Made by a program: the position numbers and the translations under genes. This document shows positions 33,936 through 42,926 of a DNA stretch of 64,000 nt, piece after piece; position 1 is the first letter of the stretch, and each line of letters opens with the position of its first letter. Origin of the DNA: Pseudothermotoga_B sp051235805 (GTDB lineage: Bacteria > Thermotogota > Thermotogae > Thermotogales > DSM-5069); assembly GCF_051235805.1 (NCBI RefSeq), contig NZ_JBPNXV010000001.1, forward strand, positions 1,054,001-1,118,000. Direction: 5' to 3'. The notes beneath the pieces were generated by a model, which was not told where the DNA came from, did not search any database, and saw nothing but the letters and a program-made list of their open reading frames with translations.

Positions 33936-35063
33936 TTAAGGTGTGACTACCTCAGGGTCGCTTATTTCCCAGAACCAATGGAATCTGTTGCCAAGGTAGA
34001 TCTGGCAAGTAATTGTTCTCACAGCCTCTCTGGCTGCGGTGAAACCACGAAATCCGGTGACGGAATTCTCGAAGGTCATTATGGTACCCAAGGCATCTCT
34101 GATCTTTTGTGGATCATAAACACCTGCGATCTGTACGGCTTTGGCAGCAACCATTACTGCATCGAAGGCAGATGCGGCGACCATATCGGCGTCTAAGTTG
34201 TACCTGGCAGCGTACTCCTTTATGAACCACTGGGTGATCTCACTCTTGCTATCTCTGTCCAGATCGGTGGTTATGACTACTCCGTTTGCAGCCTTTTGCT
34301 CTGCAAGTTTCGCGAACTGAGGTGAATCATAACCTTCTTGACCAATGATCGGTATGAAAATACCCAGCTGTCTTGCCTGAGAAACAAGTCGCGCGGCTTC
34401 GGCAAAGTAGCCCGTAGCATAGATGACATCAGGTAGATTAGCCTTTATCTTCAGCAAAATGGGTTTAAAATCAGTTTCTCCAAGGGGATATTTCTGTTCA
34501 AAAGTTATTTCGGCGCCAAGCTTTAAGGCTTCATCTTTGAATCCCTTTGTCAGAGAAACACCAAAATCGTTGTCAACGGTGAGAATTGCGATCTTCTTAG
34601 CCCCGAGTTTTTGCACTGCAAGGTGGGCTCCTGCTTTGCCTTGGACTGTAGCGAGCGTGCCAACTCTGAAGATGTATTCACCAGTCGCGACGATATCCGG
34701 GTGGACCGCATAAGCAGAGATCATTGGTACCTTCAGCTGCTGGTAAATCCCTGCTGCTGCCTTTGTTGGGCCACTGTAAGATCCACTGACAACAACGGCT
34801 ACCTGATCCTTTTGAACGAGTTTGTACGCAATGTTCACAGCTTGGTCAGCCTTGAAGTTGTCGTCGTAGTAGACCAGTTCAACCTTGTCTCCCAGAATAC
34901 CACCGTGTGAGTTCACATACTCCGCAGCAAGCATGGCACCATGAAGTGCACTCTCTCCATCGGCTGCAGCGGGCCCAGTGAGAGGCACGAAAAGCCCGAT
35001 CTTTACTGCTGCAAAAGAAATCGCCGTAAGGAGTACCGCCACAAGCACCAAAGCTTTTCTCAT
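33936..35063 (-). CDS. livK: Branched-chain-type ABC substrate-binding protein LivK
   Basis: This 375-residue periplasmic type I binding protein has a signal peptide (1-18, cleavage after SFA), then VKIGLFVPLTGPAAADGESALHGAMLA. The ATG at 35063 is set by GGGGGGAT 8 bp upstream. Members of this family bind branched-chain amino acids, amides, urea or aromatic acids; the linked alpha-glucuronidase leaves the ligand open. It follows a leader hairpin and a good promoter. Confidence 0.9.
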   Translation of the reverse strand: MRKALVLVAVLLTAISFAAVKIGLFVPLTGPAAADGESALHGAMLAAEYVNSHGGILGDKVELVYYDDNFKADQAVNIAYKLVQKDQVAVVVSGSYSGPTKAAAGIYQQLKVPMISAYAVHPDIVATGEYIFRVGTLATVQGKAGAHLAVQKLGAKKIAILTVDNDFGVSLTKGFKDEALKLGAEITFEQKYPLGETDFKPILLKIKANLPDVIYATGYFAEAARLVSQARQLGIFIPIIGQEGYDSPQFAKLAEQKAANGVVITTDLDRDSKSEITQWFIKEYAARYNLDADMVAASAFDAVMVAAKAVQIAGVYDPQKIRDALGTIMTFENSVTGFRGFTAAREAVRTITCQIYLGNRFHWFWEISDPEVVTP

Positions 35064-35076
35064 CTTCGATCCCCCC

Positions 35077-35100
35077 AAAAATGCTCGCAAAATGCGAGCA
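35077..35100 (-). terminator. Terminator-like hairpin in the livK leader (possible attenuator)
   Basis: TGCTCGCA (35082-35089) and TGCGAGCA (35093-35100) form an 8-bp perfect stem followed on the minus strand by five T at 35077-35081, directly before the ribosome site. Lying between promoter and start codon, it could attenuate transcription of the whole liv operon. Confidence 0.55.
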
Positions 35101-35117
35101 GAATTAACTTGTTTACT

Positions 35118-35146
35118 ATTGTACCATATTCAACTGAACTAAACAA
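35118..35146 (-). promoter_or_regulatory. Promoter of the liv-GH4 operon
   Basis: Minus strand TTGTTT (35141-35146), 17 bp, TACAAT (35118-35123), with a TG extension (TGGTACAAT). Confidence 0.65.
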
Positions 35147-35220
35147 AACCTTTGTTTTCAATGTTCCCAAAAGTTTATCATCTTTCAGACGTGGCAGAAT
35201 ATCTTTGGAGGCGTGGTCTG

Positions 35221-35670
35221 ATGTGGGTGAAGGATGAAAGAATGGCACATTCTTTGAAGATCTCTTCAACAATAGCTTGGGCAATGGCGATATTCTTCTT
35301 GTTGGTCCTTGCGGTTGTAGGTGTTGAGTATTATTTCGTGATCGTAGTCTGCTCAATTGAAGGCTTTGTAGCGGTGTTATTAACAGCTCAGTATAGAAAT
35401 TACTCGCAGGGGATCTTTCTGAGTGACTTTGAAATCATGCTACCAGGGGTGAGACAGCATAAGATCAACGCGCAGAACCTCGACAAGGTGATCGTTCAGA
35501 ATCTCTCTGGTAGATCTGATATGAGATACGCCTTGAAGTTCAGACTCAAAGACAGACGATCTTACACCGTGGGCTTTTCCTCAACAGATTCGCGTCGTGA
35601 AGTAGTTGAGCTACTCGCTGAATTCTGTCCACATGTTCAGATAATTGACAAAACCAAAAAGATTTTATGA
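35221..35670 (+). CDS. Small membrane protein with a PH-like C-terminal domain, unknown function
   Basis: Not recognised by name. ATG at 35221 is preferred because TGGAGG lies 8 bp upstream; the frame is open to 35152. Two adjacent membrane helices (residues about 17-55) are followed by an all-beta-looking cytoplasmic part (YSQGIFLSDFEIMLPGVRQHKI..., YALKFRLKDRRSYTVGFSSTDS) of the kind seen in bacterial PH-domain proteins. It stands alone between the liv promoter and the diguanylate cyclase gene. Confidence 0.6.
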   Translation: MWVKDERMAHSLKISSTIAWAMAIFFLLVLAVVGVEYYFVIVVCSIEGFVAVLLTAQYRNYSQGIFLSDFEIMLPGVRQHKINAQNLDKVIVQNLSGRSDMRYALKFRLKDRRSYTVGFSSTDSRREVVELLAEFCPHVQIIDKTKKIL

Positions 35671-35747
35671 TGAAATGATCTTGAAATAATTCACAAGATA
35701 CTTTTACAGTCGAGTGATAAAATCTCTGTGCTGTCTGAGGTGGTTGT

Positions 35748-36617
35748 GTGAAAAGGACTTCGATGCGTGGGGGCGTTTTGAGATCAGTTTTTGCTTTCCT
35801 CGTGACAGGAGTTGTTGTGAAGATCTTCTTTGATGAGAGTCAACCGCAGTTGTTTCCAACTGTTGTTGCGTTAATTGAATTTTTGAGTAGTTTTGCGCTG
35901 ATGTACTTCGTCTTTGGATTTGGACACAAGATATTCAAGGCTGGCAGTTCTATGTTCGTATACGCCAAATATCTGTATTTTTTAGGTCATTTTTTCACCA
36001 TCGCAACCATAAACATCGTGGTGATGGTTGTCGAGACAACTTCTATTTTGCTGATAACCACAGGTCTCTTTTTGCTTTTCAAAGACACCTTTGGTGGTGA
36101 GCTGTGGCGGCTCGCTTTTTCGGATTCGCTGACTGGGTTGCTGAACAGAGGAGCTTTTTTGAACAGTTCGCGAAAGATTTTGAGAAATCTTGCCAAAGAC
36201 CAAAGAACTGCTGCTTTGATCTACATCGATTTAGATAGGTTCAAAAGTGTGAACGACCTTCATGGTCATCATGTTGGAGATCATATGCTCGAGATTCTCA
36301 GCAAGAGGATGAAAAACTCCGTGCGAGAAGGCGATCTTTTATGCCGCCTTGGTGGAGATGAATTCGTGATTTTACTGGTAGGTGCCAGTGAGAAGGTTGC
36401 TCAAGAGGTTGTAAAAAGGATAGTTGATTCGATCTGTCGGCCTGTGTCTTTTGATGGCTTAGCCTTGTGCGTAGGTGTAAGTGCCGGGATAGCCATGTTT
36501 CCCAGGGATGGTACATCTATAGATGATCTGGTGAAAAAGGCTGATAAAGCCATGTACAAAGCAAAAGAGAGAAATCTGGGATATCTTTTTGTTGATCAAA
36601 TAAACCAAGCAGATTGA
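35748..36617 (+). CDS. Membrane-anchored diguanylate cyclase (GGDEF)
   Basis: This 289-residue protein makes c-di-GMP. Four hydrophobic segments occupy residues about 10-110 with no recognised sensor domain. The GGDEF domain follows: DSLTGLLNRGAFL, IDLDRFKSVND and the active site CRLGGDEFV. The inhibitory-site motif RxxD is present just before it (REGD). GTG start with GAGGTGG. The window also holds a broken HD-GYP phosphodiesterase gene at 51.7-52.9 kb. Confidence 0.9.
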   Translation: MKRTSMRGGVLRSVFAFLVTGVVVKIFFDESQPQLFPTVVALIEFLSSFALMYFVFGFGHKIFKAGSSMFVYAKYLYFLGHFFTIATINIVVMVVETTSILLITTGLFLLFKDTFGGELWRLAFSDSLTGLLNRGAFLNSSRKILRNLAKDQRTAALIYIDLDRFKSVNDLHGHHVGDHMLEILSKRMKNSVREGDLLCRLGGDEFVILLVGASEKVAQEVVKRIVDSICRPVSFDGLALCVGVSAGIAMFPRDGTSIDDLVKKADKAMYKAKERNLGYLFVDQINQAD

Positions 36618-36626
36618 GGTGATAGA

Positions 36627-37271
36627 ATGTACGATCTCTACAGGGCAATGATAGTCGAATACGGTTTGAAGATGCTCAAGTCGAATCAAGTAAGTGGAAG
36701 CTCCGGAAATCTGAGTGTGAAGATCTCTGAGAATTTGATCGCTATAAGTCCAAGTGGTATTCCATACGATGAACTTCTGCCAGAACAAGTGCCTGTTATC
36801 GATCTCAACGGAAAAATTGTCGATGGCTCCTACAAACCCTCAATAGAACACAAACTACACACAGAGATCTACAAAAGCTTTCCAGAAGTTGATGCGGTGA
36901 TTCACACACATTCTATTTATGCGTCAGTTCTCTCAACATTGCGGATCTCACTACCAGCGATCACAGAGACTGTGCTGATGATCTCAGAAGAGATACCCAT
37001 TGCGTCGTATGCAAACGCCGGTACCTTTGAGTTGGCAAGAAACGTCGTCGAGGCTATGAAAAAGAGCAGAGCTGTCTTGATGGCAAATCATGGACTCGTC
37101 TGTGCTGCAAAAACCATGAAGGAAGCTTTTTCTATGTGTGAGAACGTTGAAAGAAATGCCCAGGTCTATGTACTGGCCTTATCAACTGGAAAAATGGTTC
37201 ACACAATAGATGAGGCTCACGCTAAGGAAGCTATGGAATTTCTGAGAAAAAATTATGGTCAAACCACTTAG
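36627..37271 (+). CDS. Class II aldolase/adducin family protein (fuculose-phosphate aldolase-like)
   Basis: This 214-residue zinc enzyme has the length of L-fuculose-1-phosphate aldolase. GSSGNLSVKI binds phosphate; the catalytic Glu and first zinc His region is EHKLHTEIY, the HTHS pair binds zinc (VIHTHSIYAS), and the third His is in ANHGLV. Family members act as aldolases or as ribulose-5-phosphate 4-epimerase, so the substrate is open. It follows the GGDEF gene by 9 bp. Confidence 0.85.
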   Translation: MYDLYRAMIVEYGLKMLKSNQVSGSSGNLSVKISENLIAISPSGIPYDELLPEQVPVIDLNGKIVDGSYKPSIEHKLHTEIYKSFPEVDAVIHTHSIYASVLSTLRISLPAITETVLMISEEIPIASYANAGTFELARNVVEAMKKSRAVLMANHGLVCAAKTMKEAFSMCENVERNAQVYVLALSTGKMVHTIDEAHAKEAMEFLRKNYGQTT

Positions 37272-37278
37272 GGTATTT

Positions 37279-37731
37279 CTATTTTTTTCGTGGCAAAGCA
37301 AGCAATATACCTACAGAGATTAGAATGATTCCAAATACTATGCGAAGATAAGTCGCTTTGTAGAAACTCACTTGAAAGAGCAGAACTGCAACTGCAAAGA
37401 TGATGATAGACGAAATCAGCATTCCTTTTCTTTTGGAAACAACATATCCTTGCAACAAACCAACGCCGGGTGCAACGACAAAGATGGGCCAAAGCCGAGT
37501 CAGAATGGAGAAACCAAAGATACAACACAGCAAGAACAACATCCCAATGGTTGTGAGAATACCACCTGCTATGAAATTACCTGTTGACTTACCGAAAAAA
37601 CCGAATTCAAACATAAGTCCAAGAACCAACAAAGTGATCGTCCAGAAATAGTTTCCACTGAGATTGAATATCATCAAAAACCCGAGTAACACAAAAAGTA
37701 TTCCAACAAGAATTCCCATTCTTTTACCCAT
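37279..37731 (-). CDS. Small polytopic membrane protein, unknown function
   Basis: About 150 residues with five or six hydrophobic segments, ending in ALPRKK. It has the glycine-rich pattern of DUF5668/LiaF-type membrane domains (RLWPIFVVAPGVGLL). ATG at 37731 overlaps the proC stop by 8 bp with GGGGGGAAGG upstream, so it is co-expressed with proC. No function can be assigned. Confidence 0.65.
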   Translation of the reverse strand: MGKRMGILVGILFVLLGFLMIFNLSGNYFWTITLLVLGLMFEFGFFGKSTGNFIAGGILTTIGMLFLLCCIFGFSILTRLWPIFVVAPGVGLLQGYVVSKRKGMLISSIIIFAVAVLLFQVSFYKATYLRIVFGIILISVGILLALPRKK

Positions 37732-38536
37732 CACCTTCCCCCCTCTGGTTGAGCTCCCTTTGAAGTTGCAATGCTCTGAGATAAGTCTCGTGAATCGTTT
37801 TCATCAGAGCGCCTCGAACACCTTCTCTTTCCATCCTGTACACACCTTCAATCGTTGTTCCTGCTGGAGAGGTGACCACGTGTCTGAACTCACCAGGATG
37901 ATCACCTAATTTAAGCAACAGTTCAGAGGAACCTCTCAGTGTTTCGAGCACCATTAAACGAGATCTTTCGTATGACAACCCCATACGAATGCCAGCGTCT
38001 ATCAAAGCTTCAATTATGACGAAAATAAAGGCTGGAGCACTGCCGCTGAGCGCAGTGACTGCGGCTAAATGTTTTTCTTCAACTTCTACGATCGTACCCA
38101 AAGACGACAAGAGCGTGCAGCATTTCTCCCAATCATCTTTATCGACTTGTGAGGAACGGCTGACACCCACTACACCTCTGCCGATCATCGCCGGAACATT
38201 TGGCATGATCCTTACCACCTTCTGGCAGTTCGTCTTCTGAACGATTCTCTCTATCGGCACAGCAGTCATGGTACTCACAATGATAGTGCTCGTGAGTGTA
38301 TCGAGTTGTGAAAACATCTCTTCGCTGTCTTGAGGTTTTACGCATAGAAATACAACATCACAAGAACGAGAAATTTCAGCAGGTGTTGCTGTTCTGTAAC
38401 CCTTTTCCACAAAAGGTATCAATTTATGTTGAGATCTGTTTGCCAGAAGTATTTCCTCGGGCTTCAGCAGACCGGATTCAACCAATCTCTTTGCAATGAT
38501 AGAACCTATGTTACCGACGCCTATAATCCCTATCAT
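37724..38536 (-). CDS. proC: Pyrroline-5-carboxylate reductase
   Basis: It makes proline from pyrroline-5-carboxylate with NAD(P)H. ATG at 38536 is set by AAGGGG upstream; 270 residues. Rossmann motif IGIIGVGNIGS, CVKPQD, RIMPNVPAMIGRGV, and the signature GSAPAFIFVIIEALIDAGIRMGL plus TSPAGTTIEGVYRME are all present. proA and proB are not in the window. Confidence 0.95.
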   Translation of the reverse strand: MIGIIGVGNIGSIIAKRLVESGLLKPEEILLANRSQHKLIPFVEKGYRTATPAEISRSCDVVFLCVKPQDSEEMFSQLDTLTSTIIVSTMTAVPIERIVQKTNCQKVVRIMPNVPAMIGRGVVGVSRSSQVDKDDWEKCCTLLSSLGTIVEVEEKHLAAVTALSGSAPAFIFVIIEALIDAGIRMGLSYERSRLMVLETLRGSSELLLKLGDHPGEFRHVVTSPAGTTIEGVYRMEREGVRGALMKTIHETYLRALQLQRELNQRGEGDG

Positions 38537-38656
38537 CTGTCTTTCCCCTTTCTTCAAAACACGGTCTCATGACGAGAGATACTTTGAGAAATAGAGCAAA
38601 AGAAAGAATCCCAACCTTTTTCGATGATCATAGCACATTGTACTCGTATTTTCAAC

Positions 38657-38685
38657 TTGATCTCTTGACGCGGTTATCGTATCAT
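38657..38685 (+). promoter_or_regulatory. Probable promoter of the TTT catabolic operon
   Basis: TTGATC (38657-38662), 17 bp, TATCAT (38680-38685). Transcription would start near 38692. Confidence 0.5.
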
Positions 38686-38696
38686 AAAGAAAAGAC

Positions 38697-38713
38697 ATTT
38701 CATAAAGTGAAAT
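38697..38713. promoter_or_regulatory. Palindromic operator candidate for the IclR regulator
   Basis: ATTTCA-TAAAG-TGAAAT is a perfect 6-bp inverted repeat with a 5-bp centre, just downstream of the predicted transcription start of the operon that ends with an iclR-type gene. Size and AT-rich TTTC/GAAA arms resemble IclR-family sites; binding is inferred. Confidence 0.45.
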
Positions 38714-38742
38714 ACACTATCCTTAGAATGGGAGGGATTCAG

Positions 38743-39735
38743 ATGAAGAGAGTGTTGACACTCTCGCTGGTGGCTTTATTACTGGTCTTTGTTTTCGCGG
38801 AGTGGAAACCTACCAAATCGATCACTGTGATCGTTCCTTGGGCTGCAGGTGGTTCTACCGACCAAGTCACAAGAATGATCACAGCCCAAATGGAACCATT
38901 CCTCGGCCGTAAGTTCGTGATCGTGAACACGCCAGGCGGAGCAGGTTCAATCGGTACAGTTAACACATGGAATGCTCCACACGATGGTTATACCTGGACC
39001 GCCAACGCCATTTTGGACCTAACAAAGTATGCGTTGCTCGAAGAGACGATTCCATTCACCCACAGAGATTGGAGGTATTTGCTTTGTATCTATGCACCAA
39101 ATGTTGTGGTTGTGAACCCAAACACTCCGTACAAGACTATAGACGAGTTGGTTCAAGCGATGAAAGCCAATCCTGAGATTCCAATTGGTTCAGCTGGTAC
39201 TGGTAGTGGTGGACACGTTGCAGCGGAAATTTTTGCCGAATACTTTGGTTTGAAGTACAAACACACTCCGTACGCTGGTGGAAATCCTGCAACCGTTGCA
39301 GTTGTCTCCGGTGAGGTTGTTGGAAATATGCAGTTCTCAATGGAGGTCGCAGACATGCTCAGAGCGGGCAAGTTGAGAGCTCTGTGCACTCTCAGTGCTC
39401 AACCGCTCACTATCTCCGGCTATGGAACTATACCTTCCATTCGCCAGTGGTATCCAGACTTTCCAGATGTTGGTGCGTACTTTGGGTTGATCATTCCGAA
39501 AGATGTTCCACAAGAAGTGTTCGAGACTGTGGAATCAGTCTTCCAAAAAGCAGCAACCAGTCAAGCGATGAAAGATTGGGCAGACAAACAAGGTCTGGTA
39601 TCTGTATGTATCTATGGTGAAGAAGCAAGTAACATAGTAGAACAAGTCGCAAGAAGAGTTACGTGGCTTCTGTACGACAGAGGCGTTTTGAAAATATCTC
39701 CTGAAAAATACAACATACCAAGGATCGGACAATAG
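38743..39735 (+). CDS. tctC: Tripartite tricarboxylate transporter binding protein TctC
   Basis: This 330-residue periplasmic receptor captures a carboxylate for the TctAB membrane pair. ATG 38743 is set by GGGAGGG upstream; residues 1-19 are a signal peptide. Family blocks: ITVIVPWAAGGSTDQVTRMI, VNTPGGAGSIGT, GSAGTGSGGHVAAEIF, HTPYAGGNPATVAVVSGEV. TctC-type receptors bind citrate, other di/tricarboxylates, aromatic acids or sugar acids, so the ligand is open. A partial terminator follows, which fits higher expression than tctBA. Confidence 0.93.
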   Translation: MKRVLTLSLVALLLVFVFAEWKPTKSITVIVPWAAGGSTDQVTRMITAQMEPFLGRKFVIVNTPGGAGSIGTVNTWNAPHDGYTWTANAILDLTKYALLEETIPFTHRDWRYLLCIYAPNVVVVNPNTPYKTIDELVQAMKANPEIPIGSAGTGSGGHVAAEIFAEYFGLKYKHTPYAGGNPATVAVVSGEVVGNMQFSMEVADMLRAGKLRALCTLSAQPLTISGYGTIPSIRQWYPDFPDVGAYFGLIIPKDVPQEVFETVESVFQKAATSQAMKDWADKQGLVSVCIYGEEASNIVEQVARRVTWLLYDRGVLKISPEKYNIPRIGQ

Positions 39736-39740
39736 TTAAA

Positions 39741-39763
39741 GGCGCCCCTTGTGGGCGCCTTTT
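39741..39763 (+). terminator. Intercistronic terminator between tctC and tctB
   Basis: GGCGCCC (39741-39747) and GGGCGCC (39753-39759) with a 5-base loop, then TTTT. It lies in front of the tctB ribosome site, so it must be leaky if tctBA share the promoter. Confidence 0.8.
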
Positions 39764-39777
39764 AGGAGGTCTGCAAG

Positions 39778-40224
39778 ATGCAAAGGGACAAGATAACCGC
39801 TTTAGCTTTCATTGGTCTGGCTCTGTTTTTCTTGATTGGAGCTCTTCAGATGCCTAAGCAGACAGAGTATGGAAGATATGGAGCACCAGGAAACGTTCCT
39901 GTAGTTTTCTCAACGATTGTGATAGTGTTGAATCTCGTCATGTTTCTTAGAAAAAAGAGGCAGGATGACAGCACAAAACGCGTTGAAGAAAAGAAGGTAA
40001 TCGCTACGGAGAACAAGAGATTACTGGTTTCAGTAATCGTTTGCCTTGCTTACGTGCTTTTGCTGGGGCACCTCAATTTCATAGTCCTCAGTAGTATATT
40101 CATTGCAACTCTGTCGTTGATCTTTTATCGAAAGAAACCGATTCTGATAGTAGTTGCATCGATACTCGTGACCTACGGCATTTATTATATCTTCGATAAA
40201 CTCTTTCTCTTACCTTTGCCTTAA
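39778..40224 (+). CDS. tctB: Tripartite tricarboxylate transporter small membrane subunit TctB
   Basis: This 148-residue protein has four membrane helices. The N-terminal TALAFIGLALFFLIGALQMP and the central charged loop (residues about 60-82) are typical of TctB. AGGAGGT is 7 bp upstream of the ATG. It forms the permease with TctA. Confidence 0.88.
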   Translation: MQRDKITALAFIGLALFFLIGALQMPKQTEYGRYGAPGNVPVVFSTIVIVLNLVMFLRKKRQDDSTKRVEEKKVIATENKRLLVSVIVCLAYVLLLGHLNFIVLSSIFIATLSLIFYRKKPILIVVASILVTYGIYYIFDKLFLLPLP

Positions 40225-40238
40225 AGGAGTGCTTTTGA

Positions 40239-41738
40239 ATGAATGTGCTCGCAAGTTATATTCAGTACATCGTTGAGATATTCACTGATCCTCTCCTCTT
40301 GTTCAACATGATGTGGGCGACGCTGTTGGGTATCCTCGTTGGTGTACTTCCGGGACTTACTGCAACCCTCGGCGTTGCAATCCTGACAACGCTGACCTTT
40401 GGTTTTCCGGCAAAGACTGCTATAGCCATGCTCGTTGGTGTTTACATAGGTGCAATTTATGGAGGGAGTAGGACAGCCATTGTTTTGAACATACCTGGTA
40501 CACCTGCAAACGCCGCAACTACTGTCGATGGCTTTCCTCTTGCCCGTTCTGGCAATGCGGGTTTTGCTTTGAATGTTGCTACTATAATGTCTGGAATTGG
40601 ATCGATCATTGGCGCGGTTTTCATAGTCACGCTGGCACCTCTGCTGGGAAAACTCGCACTGCAATTTGGATCGTGGGAATTTGCAGTCCTTGCGATCTTC
40701 GGAACGATCATTGCCGGAAGTCTGACGGCACCTAAGGATCCTCTCAAGGGCTGGATATCAGGATTCTTAGGATTGATGATCTCACTGATAGGTCTTGATG
40801 AGATCACTTCCTATCCACGGTATACTTTCGGAAATATCCAACTCTACGGAGGAATTGCTCTACTGCCTGTTCTCGTAGGTGTGTATGGTATACCTGAGAT
40901 ACTCACAAGTCTGAAGAGAGTTACTAAGCCAGAGGTGGCTTTAGATTTCTCAAAGACCGCAGGTGGTCTCTCTTACTGGAAAACAATTGTTAAGAATTGG
41001 ATCAACATAATCAGATCTGGCGTCGTTGGAGTCTTTATAGGCGTTATTCCTGGTGTGGGTGAGGATGTCGCTTCTTGGGTTTCGTACGATCTTGCAAAAC
41101 GTTCGAGTAAAGAACCAGAAAGATTTGGTAGTGGTTCTATAGAAGGGCTCTCAGCAGCTGAGACGGCAAACAACGCATGCGTTGCAGGTGCTATCATACC
41201 GGTGCTCACCCTCGCTGTGCCTGGCAGTGCACCTGCCGCGGTTTTGTTAGCAGCTCTGTGGATACACGGCGTTAGGGCTGGACCACTTCTGCCCATAGAA
41301 CATCCAGAGATGATTGGCAACGTGGCAGCCATGTTCACAGTGGCAACTCTATTGATGGTAGTCTTTGGATTGATCATAACAAGATTATTTCTGAAGATTC
41401 TCCTTGTGCCGACAGAGATTCTCATGCCAATAATCTTTGTGCTCTGTATAGTCGGTACTTACGTTTTGAACGGGCGAATGTTCGACGTGTGGATAATGCT
41501 GCTGTTTGGATTGCTAGGCTATTTTATGAGGTTGAACGATTTCCCTGCCGCTCCTTTTGTACTAGGTTTCATCCTTGGACCCATGGCAGACACAAATATA
41601 AGGCGCGCACTGATGCTTTCAAAAGGTAGTTTAATGCCCTTTGTCACACGTCCAATTTCATTGGTATTGTTGATCGCGATGGTTCTTGTGATGATTTCAA
41701 AGTACATACCTAAAAAGCGGGGTGCGAAAAGTGAATAA
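40239..41738 (+). CDS. tctA: Tripartite tricarboxylate transporter large membrane subunit TctA
   Basis: This 499-residue permease has about 12 membrane helices. The two family signatures are visible: GVLPGLTATLGVAILTTL and GVIPGVGEDVASWVSYDLAK, a duplicated GxxPG element. IYGGSRTAIVLNIPGTPANAATTVDGFP is diagnostic. It uses an ion gradient rather than ATP. Its end overlaps the MocA-type gene by 8 bp. Confidence 0.95.
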   Translation: MNVLASYIQYIVEIFTDPLLLFNMMWATLLGILVGVLPGLTATLGVAILTTLTFGFPAKTAIAMLVGVYIGAIYGGSRTAIVLNIPGTPANAATTVDGFPLARSGNAGFALNVATIMSGIGSIIGAVFIVTLAPLLGKLALQFGSWEFAVLAIFGTIIAGSLTAPKDPLKGWISGFLGLMISLIGLDEITSYPRYTFGNIQLYGGIALLPVLVGVYGIPEILTSLKRVTKPEVALDFSKTAGGLSYWKTIVKNWINIIRSGVVGVFIGVIPGVGEDVASWVSYDLAKRSSKEPERFGSGSIEGLSAAETANNACVAGAIIPVLTLAVPGSAPAAVLLAALWIHGVRAGPLLPIEHPEMIGNVAAMFTVATLLMVVFGLIITRLFLKILLVPTEILMPIIFVLCIVGTYVLNGRMFDVWIMLLFGLLGYFMRLNDFPAAPFVLGFILGPMADTNIRRALMLSKGSLMPFVTRPISLVLLIAMVLVMISKYIPKKRGAKSE

Positions 41739-42909
41739 GATAAAAGTTGGTATCGTCGGTGCTGGTTTTGTTTCACACATACATGTAAATGCCTACAGAG
41801 AAAACAAGGAGTTTTTCGATATCGTCGGAATATGCGCTTTCCACGTAGAAAATGCCGAGAAAGTAGCAAAACAATATGGTATTCCAAGGGTTTTCAAAGA
41901 CTACGAACAACTCGTTAAAAGTGAATTGATAGATGTCGTAGATGTTTGTGTACCAACGAATGTACACGAGGAAATAATCTTAGCTGCAATTGAAAATAGG
42001 AAGAATGTCATCTGTGAAAAGCCGCTCACGGGATATTTCGGTGAAGATATGCCCCATGTTGATAGAGTTGGGCAGATAGAGAAAGATCACATGTACCAAA
42101 AGGTTCTTGAGAAAATCAAGCGCATTGAAGATGCATTACGATCCGGCAGATCAAAGTTCATGTATGCAGAGAACTTTGTGTATGCACCGGCAATTCACAA
42201 AGCAAAAAGACTCATTTCAGTTTCGAAAGCACCGATACTCGAGCTGAGGGCTGAAGAAAGTCATTCTGGATCACACGCCTCTTATTCAAGAAGATGGAAA
42301 ACCGCCGGTGGTGGAAGTCTGCTGAGGATGGGATCTCATCCAGTTGGTGCGGTATTACACCTGAAACACTTCGAAGGCAGGCAAAGAAGTGGTGAACCGA
42401 TCCATGCGAAGTCAGTCTTTGCAGAAGTTGGAAAGCTGACCAAGATGAAGAGTTTCAAGGAGTTCGAAAGGTCTTATATGGTCACCGATTGGTTCGATGT
42501 GGAAGACTGGGCTTGTGTGGTCATAACCTTTGAAGATGACTCAAGGGCAGTGGTGATGTCGAATGACGTAAGCCTTGGAGGAGTTAAAAACTTTGTGCAG
42601 ATCAACACGGCAAATGGGATGATATACTGCAACATCACACCGAACAACATGATGGTAGCTTACACACCTTCTGAGCAAACCTGGGGCGAGGAATACATAG
42701 CTGAAAAGATTGAGACAAAAGCCGGTTGGACCTTCCCCTCGCCAGACGAAGATTGGGTCAGAGGTTATCCACAAGAGATGAGAGACTTCGCCTTAGCGAT
42801 GCTTGGAGAAAAGCAGCCAGAATCAGACTTCGAACTGGCTAAGGAAACCACAAAGGTTATCTACGCCGCCTATCTTTCGGCTGAAAAAGGTATCAGAGTG
42901 GATCTTTGA
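41731..42909 (+). CDS. Gfo/Idh/MocA family NAD(P)-dependent oxidoreductase
   Basis: GTG at 41731 (GGGGTG upstream) gives 392 residues. Rossmann motif VGIVGAGFVSHIHVNAY at the N-terminus, CEKPLTGYF with the catalytic-pocket Lys-Pro, and a C-terminal substrate domain. Family members oxidise or reduce sugars, inositols and related polyols at a hydroxyl/keto carbon. An insert of about 20 residues (FGEDMPHVDRVGQIEKDHMYQ) directly follows EKPLTGY. Its place in the TTT operon suggests it acts on the imported compound or a product of it. Confidence 0.88.
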   Translation: MNKIKVGIVGAGFVSHIHVNAYRENKEFFDIVGICAFHVENAEKVAKQYGIPRVFKDYEQLVKSELIDVVDVCVPTNVHEEIILAAIENRKNVICEKPLTGYFGEDMPHVDRVGQIEKDHMYQKVLEKIKRIEDALRSGRSKFMYAENFVYAPAIHKAKRLISVSKAPILELRAEESHSGSHASYSRRWKTAGGGSLLRMGSHPVGAVLHLKHFEGRQRSGEPIHAKSVFAEVGKLTKMKSFKEFERSYMVTDWFDVEDWACVVITFEDDSRAVVMSNDVSLGGVKNFVQINTANGMIYCNITPNNMMVAYTPSEQTWGEEYIAEKIETKAGWTFPSPDEDWVRGYPQEMRDFALAMLGEKQPESDFELAKETTKVIYAAYLSAEKGIRVDL

Positions 42910-42926
42910 AAACGGAGGTTTGCCAA

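Noticed and set aside
36627..37271. Class II aldolase as part of the TTT catabolic operon
   Set aside because: It lies on the far side of the minus-strand proC pair and follows the GGDEF gene, so co-transcription is impossible.
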